DNA of 12,978 nucleotides from positions 1-12,978 of the forward strand of contig CBDULZ010000125.1 of NCBI GenBank assembly GCA_965368185.1, given 5' to 3'. The number at the start of each line of letters is the position of its first letter. Position 1 is the first letter of the stretch. The notes below the pieces were generated by a model, which ran no database searches, had not been told where the DNA came from, and was given only the letters and a program-made list of their open reading frames with translations. This DNA is from Kriegella sp965368185. GTDB lineage: Bacteria > Bacteroidota > Bacteroidia > Flavobacteriales > Flavobacteriaceae. The position numbers were made by a program, and so were the translations under genes. Below, piece by piece: positions 8,166 through 12,978 of this stretch.

Positions 8166-8182
8166 TTGTTAACAGTTAACAA
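8166..8182. promoter_or_regulatory. Perfect 17-bp palindrome in the divergent intergenic region
   Basis: TTGTTAACAGTTAACAA consists of two exact 8-bp arms (TTGTTAAC/GTTAACAA) around a single A. It lies between the divergent starts of the cytochrome operon (8107) and the membrane regulator (8219). Its left edge supplies the TTG -33 element of the likely promoter for the regulator gene. One base between the arms is too short a loop for a stable hairpin, so a dimeric protein-binding site is more likely. The natural candidate binder is the regulator encoded immediately to the right (inferred). Confidence 0.5.
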
Positions 8183-8198
8183 TTAATCCCTATATTTA
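8166..8198 (+). promoter_or_regulatory. Candidate promoter of the membrane regulator gene
   Basis: TTG (8166-8168), 22 nt, then TATATTTA (8191-8198), 7 of 8 bases of TAnnTTTG, within the accepted 17-23 nt spacing. The start of transcription would fall near 8205, leaving a short leader before the ATG at 8219. That would leave the in-frame TTG at 8204 too close to the transcript end to serve as start codon. The -33 element overlaps the perfect palindrome, which suggests autoregulation. Confidence 0.4.
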
Positions 8199-8218
8199 AT
8201 TCCTTGAAGTCAAACCCC

Positions 8219-9445
8219 ATGAAAGACGTAGATTACGAGGCTATTGTCGAAAAAATCATTAAGACAAAATCTTTTGGCAGATCGAACACCTATGCCAATC
8301 TTTTAAGATATCTAGTAGAATCTTCAGTCAGGAACGATGTACCTAAAGAAACCACGATTGCCTCTGAAATTTTTGGGAAATCTTCTTTCGATCCATCACA
8401 AAGCACTTTGGTACGCGTATACGTTTTTAATCTTCGAAAAAAACTCAAGGCATATTACCTAAACGAGGGAGTAACAGACGAATACATCATTCGAATACCT
8501 AAGGGAAGTTACCGAATTGAAATTGACAAAAAAGAGAAGAACAAAACCACTCCTCTCCCAAAGCTATATGCTAAACGTTGGGGAATATTGGTGTTAACGT
8601 TATTGGTCGTATCCGTTTTTATTTATATGTTTTTAGTGCAGCAAGAAAGGAAGAACGGTTTAGTTTCTAAACAGGGGCTTTGGAAAGATTTGATACAAAG
8701 TAAGAACCCCACCATGGTCGTACTGGGAGACCTTTTTATTTACACAGAACACGACTCTACCTTTCTTTTAAATCGGAATGTAAGGGACCCTCTAATAAAC
8801 TCTAAAGCCGATTTTGAGAAATTCAAATCGAGTATAATCCGTCCAGGAATTGATATCAACGTACCCACCTATTCACTACTTATCCAAAGTACTAGCATCT
8901 GGATTAAAAATTTAACCGAAATCTTTTTTTCAGAAAATAAGGATTATACCATACGCAGCATATCAAGGTTTAATCCCAAAGAACTGCAAGACAATGATTT
9001 TATTGTCGTTGGCATGATAAAAACGTTAGGTATTTTTAAGGCTTATTTTAAAAATTCAAATTTTGATTTTCATCCGGAAAAGGATGAGCTCATTTATAAA
9101 GATCCGAAGAACGGAAGCCAAATAACCTATAAACCTTCGGGTGACCCCGATGCTTATCATACCGATTATGGGTTTATGGCCAAATTTCCCGGACCAAATA
9201 ACAACACCGTTTATCTGCTCGGTGGCATCTGGGATACAGGTGCTACCCAAAGTTTAAAGAATTTTACAGACCCCCAACTACTGGAAAGATTGACTAAGAT
9301 AATGAAAGGCAAGTTTGGAAAACTACCGGAGTATTATGAAGTTTTATTCGAAGTAAACGGAGTAGACCGAATGGAGCTAAGTAGTAAGATAGTACATTTA
9401 AATCAGATCAAAAATACCCAGGATGTGTGGGAGGTACATCAATAA
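8219..9445 (+). CDS. Membrane-bound winged-helix transcriptional regulator with extracytoplasmic domain
   Basis: Protein of 408 residues in three parts. Residues 1-105 are cytoplasmic, with FGRSNTYANLLRYLVES, ETTIASEIFGKSSFDPSQSTLVRVYVFNLRKKLKAYYLNEG and YIIRIPKGSYRIEI. This layout (regular FDP, VRV..LRKKL..YY, IPKGSY) is that of the winged-helix-like domain common in regulators of Acidobacteria and Planctomycetes. A single transmembrane helix follows (about 121-140) with KR before it, placing the N-terminus inside. Residues 141-408 would be outside the cytoplasm; I do not recognise this part as a named domain. A ToxR/CadC-like one-component sensor is the best reading. The in-frame TTG at 8204 is an alternative start; the ATG at 8219 is preferred from the promoter position. 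It is divergent from the cytochrome operon, its likely target. The DNA-binding call is moderately sure and the ligand is unknown. Confidence 0.8.
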   Translation: MKDVDYEAIVEKIIKTKSFGRSNTYANLLRYLVESSVRNDVPKETTIASEIFGKSSFDPSQSTLVRVYVFNLRKKLKAYYLNEGVTDEYIIRIPKGSYRIEIDKKEKNKTTPLPKLYAKRWGILVLTLLVVSVFIYMFLVQQERKNGLVSKQGLWKDLIQSKNPTMVVLGDLFIYTEHDSTFLLNRNVRDPLINSKADFEKFKSSIIRPGIDINVPTYSLLIQSTSIWIKNLTEIFFSENKDYTIRSISRFNPKELQDNDFIVVGMIKTLGIFKAYFKNSNFDFHPEKDELIYKDPKNGSQITYKPSGDPDAYHTDYGFMAKFPGPNNNTVYLLGGIWDTGATQSLKNFTDPQLLERLTKIMKGKFGKLPEYYEVLFEVNGVDRMELSSKIVHLNQIKNTQDVWEVHQ

Positions 9446-9551
9446 ACCCTTCGGTATATTTTTGAAAAGTCATTTATTTGATTACCTATATCGAATCATT
9501 TTAAAACTTAAAAGGGAAATACCTCTAAAAGCGATTTCTTTCAATTCAAAT

Positions 9552-10553
9552 CTACTCATCCATATTCGGGGTAACATTCTCCATTGTTATTTCCCTACCA
9601 TCGACGGGCAAAGTAATCAGTTTGCCTCCCGGGGGCCAAGCATACTTTGTGGCTACGCCACTAATATAGCCATATGCCAAAATAATGCCTCCTTTATAGG
9701 TTCCCCAATAATTATTGTAGTGATCATGCCCACAAAATACGGCCTCCATATTACCGACATCAAGAAACGCTTTGTAAACCGACCCATCATCTTCTTCGTA
9801 ATAAACTTTTTCTTCATTGAATCCCTGCTTTTTTATAGAGTCGTCATCCTGCAGATATTGAAATTCTATAAGCGGAATATGAAACATCGAAATCGCACTG
9901 ATTTTATCTTTGTACGTATTGGCAGTATTGCTGGAAATATCACGATACCATTTCAATTGGTCTTCCTTGATAGATTTATTACCTTTTTCTGCCCCAGAAT
10001 CAAAACCAAAAATTTGCCATACCGGTTTCTTTTCGTCATTTATCAGAATATCTACAACATAATCATACTTCTCATTCCATTTGTTGTTTACAGGGTGTTT
10101 CCCTAAAACTCCCCATTTTGCTTCGGCAAAAACTTCGGCAATAGCCGCCCTTCCGAAACCGCCTTCAGGGTCATGGTTCCCGAACATAAACAACCAAGGT
10201 CGTTCTAAACTATCGAAAAAGTTAACTGCATAGGATGCCAATAAAGTTCCATGAGGTTTGTTTCCATCGAACAAATCTCCAGTAATAGCAATCATATCAG
10301 GATCATGTGTCTCAACCAACTTCTTTATTCTTCGGCAAGTTTCCAAATCTCTTTTCCATTTTCCTTCATCGGTACTACCAAGATGAAGGTCTGTAACCTG
10401 CAGTATGGTTACGGGTGAACCACTATCATGGTTGATTTCGATACGATATCGGTCACTATCCATTTTATGAATAGTCCGTTGACAGTTACTAATCGAATAG
10501 CCAAGTATAAATAGCATTAAAGCAAACAAAACCTTTAATTCACGGACAGTCAT
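9552..10553 (-). CDS. Calcineurin-like metallophosphoesterase (Dcr2/PAP29-like)
   Basis: Protein of 333 residues with an N-terminal hydrophobic segment (about 7-22), a signal peptide or anchor, so it probably acts outside the cytoplasm. All metallophosphoesterase motifs are present in order: DLH (55-57), GDLFDG (92-97), GNHD (125-128), FHIP (His225) and GHDH (275-278). These residues bind the dinuclear metal centre of the calcineurin-like superfamily. Spacing and flanking sequence resemble the Dcr2/purple acid phosphatase 29-type subgroup. The reaction is hydrolysis of a phosphomono- or diester; the substrate is not readable. It lies 221 nt downstream of the other metallophosphoesterase gene on the same strand, so it may have its own promoter. 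It is convergent with the membrane regulator gene, with a 106-nt gap that shows no convincing terminator. Confidence 0.9.
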   Translation of the reverse strand: MTVRELKVLFALMLFILGYSISNCQRTIHKMDSDRYRIEINHDSGSPVTILQVTDLHLGSTDEGKWKRDLETCRRIKKLVETHDPDMIAITGDLFDGNKPHGTLLASYAVNFFDSLERPWLFMFGNHDPEGGFGRAAIAEVFAEAKWGVLGKHPVNNKWNEKYDYVVDILINDEKKPVWQIFGFDSGAEKGNKSIKEDQLKWYRDISSNTANTYKDKISAISMFHIPLIEFQYLQDDDSIKKQGFNEEKVYYEEDDGSVYKAFLDVGNMEAVFCGHDHYNNYWGTYKGGIILAYGYISGVATKYAWPPGGKLITLPVDGREITMENVTPNMDE

Positions 10554-10774
10554 GCAATTAAATTTAATATATTTTTAGAGGAAATTAGGCGACCTTCAGA
10601 GTCCCAAAAAATCTTTCGCATAGTAAGATAGTCCATCTTATATTTAATAATTTGGTATTTCTTAGCCTTCTCTCCATATTTTTTGACCTAATTGGAGATA
10701 CTCTAATTTTGAAGTGGGTGCAATCTCCTTTGAATTGTAATTCGGAATAATAGATTTATCAGTCTGGAGAAATT
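10554..10774. other. Gap between the two phosphoesterase genes
   Basis: A 221-nt AT-rich stretch. It contains a dyad at 10690-10708 (AATTGGAG-ATA-CTCTAATT, 7 of 8 positions symmetric) that could be a protein-binding site, and a 6-bp inverted repeat TAAGAT/ATCTTA at 10624-10640. No full match to TAnnTTTG was found on the minus strand. Short minus-strand open stretches (44 and 28 codons) exist, but neither resembles a protein I recognise. Confidence 0.4.
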
Positions 10775-11851
10775 TTAGTCCAACGTGAAGGTAAACTTAT
10801 TATAGGGCTCGTTGTGGAAGGCCATTTTTTGAGTACTTGGTGAAATCGCGAAATAGGGGGAAAATGTGGTAACATTAACCGTTTTGCCGTCAGGAAGAAA
10901 TTCCAAAATGCGCAACCAACCATCTCCTCCGTTACCGTGCCAACCTCCGCCCATGGCTTGGGCATTAAAGGTCATCTGATTTATTTTCCTATTTGCTGTG
11001 TTTCTATCAACTTTAAACGCTACATGTCGCTTAAAATCATTAGGACTACCGATATGACCTGAAAACACTATTTGAATATTTTGTGAGGGTGCTACCAACT
11101 TCTCCCAAATAGCTTTTCCGTAATTACCATCTTGAATAGGGTAATTCTCCTTTTCAATATGCTCATTTTTGGCATTTAAATAAGAATGGGTCAAGACCGC
11201 CACAGTGTGGTTTTGAAATTGGGTATTAGAAATCTCTTGTCGTGCCCATTGCAGGATGGTGTCGCGCGGGGCAAATTCAAGATTCAGGAATAAGAATTTT
11301 CTTTTGTGAGGGGAAGCAAATTCATAAATAGCATTCTCAGGTGATGGGAATCCTTCAATATTTTTACCTGCCGCACGCAGTGCCTTTTCATTCAAAATAT
11401 TTCTATCTGCCGGAAAATATTTATTGTAGTTTGTATTTCTATTTTCTACACTTTTATAACCAAAATCATGATTGCCAGCCGCCAAAATATAAGGTACTTT
11501 GCCATCCAATCGTTCAAAAGCTCGGGAAACCGATTGCCATTGATTCTGACTTGGACGGTTTCCATTGATATGATCAGGCACCAACAAGTCGTTCTGCTCC
11601 ACTAAATCCCCCGTACATAGCACCATTTTAATGTTCAATGAATCAATATTTTCACTGATCCAACCGGTCATTATCTCTAAAATACCTTGGTTGCGTTCAA
11701 ATTTCACATACGATTGTGTATCCGGCATTAAAATCATCGACCATGATTCCGGATCTGATAATGCTGGTGGGCTATATTGCTCCTGTGCTGTAAGGGGAGC
11801 AAAAACGGCAAAGCAAAAAATTAGAAGTAAAAAAACCCGGACAAATCTCAT
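10775..11851 (-). CDS. Secreted calcineurin-like phosphoesterase
   Basis: Protein of 358 residues with a Sec signal peptide (MRFVRVFLLLIFCFAVFAPLTAQ, cleavage near residue 23). Metallophosphoesterase motifs are in order: PDTQ (43-46, with Gln where many relatives have His), GDLVE (81-85), GNHD (126-129), THS (His about 219) and GHIG (about 262-265). The DTQ variant is a known subtype of secreted bacterial calcineurin-like phosphoesterases. It starts 9 nt after the stop of the DUF1080 gene and is almost surely co-transcribed with it, suggesting that the two act on the same material: a glycosidic bond and a phosphoester, respectively. It shares only the superfamily motifs with the phosphoesterase at 9552-10553, so the two are not a recent duplication. 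The substrate is unknown. Confidence 0.9.
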   Translation of the reverse strand: MRFVRVFLLLIFCFAVFAPLTAQEQYSPPALSDPESWSMILMPDTQSYVKFERNQGILEIMTGWISENIDSLNIKMVLCTGDLVEQNDLLVPDHINGNRPSQNQWQSVSRAFERLDGKVPYILAAGNHDFGYKSVENRNTNYNKYFPADRNILNEKALRAAGKNIEGFPSPENAIYEFASPHKRKFLFLNLEFAPRDTILQWARQEISNTQFQNHTVAVLTHSYLNAKNEHIEKENYPIQDGNYGKAIWEKLVAPSQNIQIVFSGHIGSPNDFKRHVAFKVDRNTANRKINQMTFNAQAMGGGWHGNGGDGWLRILEFLPDGKTVNVTTFSPYFAISPSTQKMAFHNEPYNKFTFTLD

Positions 11852-11860
11852 TTCCTCGAA

Positions 11861-12709
11861 TTATTGTTTAGCAACTCGTTTTTCAGATAAAAGCTTCTTA
11901 ATTACTTTATCAAGCTTTTTAGGCTTGTCGACATACTTTTCCAAATTGACGATTTCGACTTTTCTAAAATCGACAGGATGACTTTCACTTTGTAAAGAAA
12001 TGGTTCCCCCTTTTAATAGTTGCCCCATTTCTTCCCCGTTTTTGGCATCTAATTGGGGCTTTTCATAACGCATTACTTCTTCGCCATTTACATAATGTAC
12101 TATCAGGGAATCACCTAAAGCCAAAACTTCGGCACGAACCCACTGATCCCCATGATAGGTGTGTGACTTGGAGTTTGTACAATGCCGTTTTATGACTTCA
12201 CCATCTTTAACGTATTGGGTTCCAGGAGTGCAAAGATTGGATGTACTGCGGTCATCTTTTCCATTTCCACCTAGAAGTTGCACCTCTATCGAATTCGGAA
12301 AATCTTGATCAACAGCCATAATTGAGGGATTTTGCCCATGAATCATTATTCCACTATTGCGATAGGCCCAACCAGGTCCGCCTTTGGCCTGATCTCCAAC
12401 AAAACGATATTCAACAGCAAATAGATAAGAGGAAAATGGCTTATCGTAAAATAGATGCCCGAATTGCTCGTCAAATGTGTCGTATTGATCGTACCTCACC
12501 TGAATATTCCCATCTTTAACCGTGAAGGTATCACCAAAATTATCGTTCAATTTGTGATATCTGATTTTGATCGTCCAATTCTTTAAATCTTTCCCATTGA
12601 ACAATTGCACCCAAGGCGAGTGTTTTTTAAATGAACTACCTGTACAAAAAACAAGTAAACCTAACACCAAAGAAGCAATGAGAAGTCTAAATTTTGAATT
12701 CTTTTTCAT
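11861..12709 (-). CDS. DUF1080 / 3-keto-disaccharide hydrolase family lipoprotein
   Basis: Protein of 282 residues from the ATG at 12709. An upstream in-frame ATG at 12754 adds 15 residues in front of the signal peptide and is unlikely. The N-terminus (MKKNSKFRLLIASLVLGLLVFC, Cys22) resembles a lipoprotein signal, though Phe at -1 is unusual. The rest is a DUF1080 (PF06439) concanavalin-like sandwich: VQLFNGKDLKNWTIK, FGHLFYDKPFSSYLFAVEYRF, GWAYRNSGIMIHGQNP, NSIEVQLLGG, GDQWVRAEVLALGDSLIVHYVNGEEV and the C-terminal GTISLQSESHPVDFRKVEIVNL. Members from Bacteroides hydrolyse 3-keto-glycosides, so a role in cleaving oxidised disaccharides at the cell surface is plausible. No partner glycoside 3-oxidase is seen in the window. 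The secreted phosphoesterase gene follows after 9 nt. The 5S rRNA terminator lies about 200 nt upstream. Confidence 0.92.
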   Translation of the reverse strand: MKKNSKFRLLIASLVLGLLVFCTGSSFKKHSPWVQLFNGKDLKNWTIKIRYHKLNDNFGDTFTVKDGNIQVRYDQYDTFDEQFGHLFYDKPFSSYLFAVEYRFVGDQAKGGPGWAYRNSGIMIHGQNPSIMAVDQDFPNSIEVQLLGGNGKDDRSTSNLCTPGTQYVKDGEVIKRHCTNSKSHTYHGDQWVRAEVLALGDSLIVHYVNGEEVMRYEKPQLDAKNGEEMGQLLKGGTISLQSESHPVDFRKVEIVNLEKYVDKPKKLDKVIKKLLSEKRVAKQ

Positions 12710-12747
12710 TTGTAAACTGTTAATTTTAATTTCAACCTTTATGGGAA

Positions 12748-12776
12748 GTGTCATTCGGTTTTAATCTGAACGACAC
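12748..12776. repeat. Inverted repeat upstream of the DUF1080 gene
   Basis: Arms GTGTCATTCGG (12748-12758) and CTGAACGACAC (12766-12776) are complementary at 9 of 11 positions around a 7-nt loop. On the minus-strand transcript one of the two mismatches becomes a U-G wobble. The repeat sits 39-67 nt upstream of the start codon at 12709, suitable for an operator or a leader hairpin. There is no U-tract, so a terminator is unlikely. Confidence 0.35.
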
Positions 12777-12902
12777 CAATTTTGAGTTTACAAGGTATGT
12801 AATAAAATGAGGAAATAAAATCTTTTCTGAGAGTGAACTTGTCGAAGATACCCTTCTGAAATAGGGCTCGATGTGGTGGTCTTTTCTTTGGATATCGGGC
12901 AT

Positions 12903-12937
12903 AAAAAAAGGGCCCCCCACGTTTGTGGAGGGCCCTT
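12903..12937 (-). terminator. Intrinsic terminator of the rRNA operon
   Basis: On the minus strand, arms AAGGGCCCTCCAC (12937-12925) and GTGGGGGGCCCTT (12920-12908) pair fully over 13 positions, counting one U-G wobble (12929/12916), around a 4-nt loop. Seven T residues follow (12909-12903). On the plus strand the wobble pair would be a C/A mismatch, which confirms the orientation. It lies 5 nt beyond the approximate 3' end of the 5S rRNA. Confidence 0.92.
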
Positions 12938-12942
12938 CGAGG

Positions 12943-12978
12943 AAGGCGGCGGCCTACTCTCCCACCTTTCGGCAGTAC
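12943..12978 (-). rRNA. 5S ribosomal RNA, 3' end (partial)
   Basis: Read on the minus strand from the window edge, the sequence runs GTACTGCCGAAAGGTGGGAG and continues AGAGTAGGCCGCCGCC. This matches the conserved 3' portion of Bacteroidota 5S rRNA (loop D/E region, GGGAGAGTAGG and the 3' stem strand). About the last 36 nt of the gene are in the window; the rest, and presumably 23S and 16S, continue to the right. The exact 3' end is approximate, and a strong terminator follows at once. Confidence 0.9.

Noticed and set aside
9446..9551. Terminator between the convergent regulator and phosphoesterase genes
   Set aside because: Only a weak 5-bp stem (TGATT/AATCA) with a 10-nt loop and no GC-rich stem was found; too weak to call.
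9423..10106. 227-codon plus-strand open frame opposite the Dcr2-like phosphoesterase gene
   Set aside because: It is antisense to a gene with all catalytic motifs in order. Its composition (rich in Ile, Phe and Asn) is that of a reverse-complement shadow, and no motif is recognisable.
10570..10774. Short minus-strand open stretches (44 and 28 codons) between the phosphoesterase genes, considered as a gene remnant
   Set aside because: The first has no ATG start and neither shows similarity to any family I recognise. Chance open frames of this size are expected in such a gap.
1..12978. Mobile elements, CRISPR arrays, tRNA genes, integrase or attachment sites
   Set aside because: No transposase or integrase motif, regularly spaced repeat, tRNA cloverleaf or flanking duplication was seen on either strand.

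Overview
The window reads as chromosomal DNA of a member of the Bacteroidota, most likely a marine Flavobacteriaceae. It is AT-rich. Genes generally lack strong Shine-Dalgarno sequences. Several upstream regions carry the Bacteroidota-type promoter (TTG, about 19 nt, TAnnTTTG). The protein families also fit this group: exported ThuA-like and DUF1080 proteins, and planctomycete-type cytochrome/DUF1501 pairs. No species can be named from the sequence alone.

Left block (1-2208, + strand): a LacI-family repressor gene is followed 5 nt later by a gene for an exported ThuA-like protein. Upstream of lacI is a 16-bp LacI/PurR-type operator (70-85). It sits on the -33 element of a near-perfect promoter that reads leftward out of the window, so a divergent repressed gene probably lies just outside. 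A bidirectional terminator (2233-2262) separates this block from the next.

Central block (2311-9445): three tightly packed minus-strand genes (gaps of 6 and 4 nt) encode a very large lipoprotein with a c-type haem site and PSCyt1, DUF1549, LamG-like and DUF1553 regions; a Tat-exported DUF1501 protein; and a Tat-exported NHL-type beta-propeller protein. Divergent from them, across a roughly 110-nt region with a perfect 17-bp palindrome, is a one-pass membrane protein with an N-terminal winged-helix-like DNA-binding domain and a large extracytoplasmic domain. Together they look like an extracytoplasmic redox/hydrolase module with its own membrane-bound regulator. The substrate is not known. This is the most interesting part of the window.

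Right block (9552-12709, minus strand): a DUF1080 (3-keto-disaccharide hydrolase family) lipoprotein gene lies 9 nt from a secreted calcineurin-like phosphoesterase gene. After a 221-nt gap comes a second, clearly different metallophosphoesterase (Dcr2/PAP29-like).

Right edge (12903-12978): the 3' end of a 5S rRNA gene on the minus strand with its intrinsic terminator. The window therefore lies directly downstream of an rRNA operon that continues to the right.

Overall, nearly every protein product except the LacI regulator is predicted to act outside the cytoplasm. The ThuA-like and DUF1080 families point to carbohydrate (possibly oxidised glycoside) metabolism. No mobile element, CRISPR array, tRNA gene or integrase was seen.
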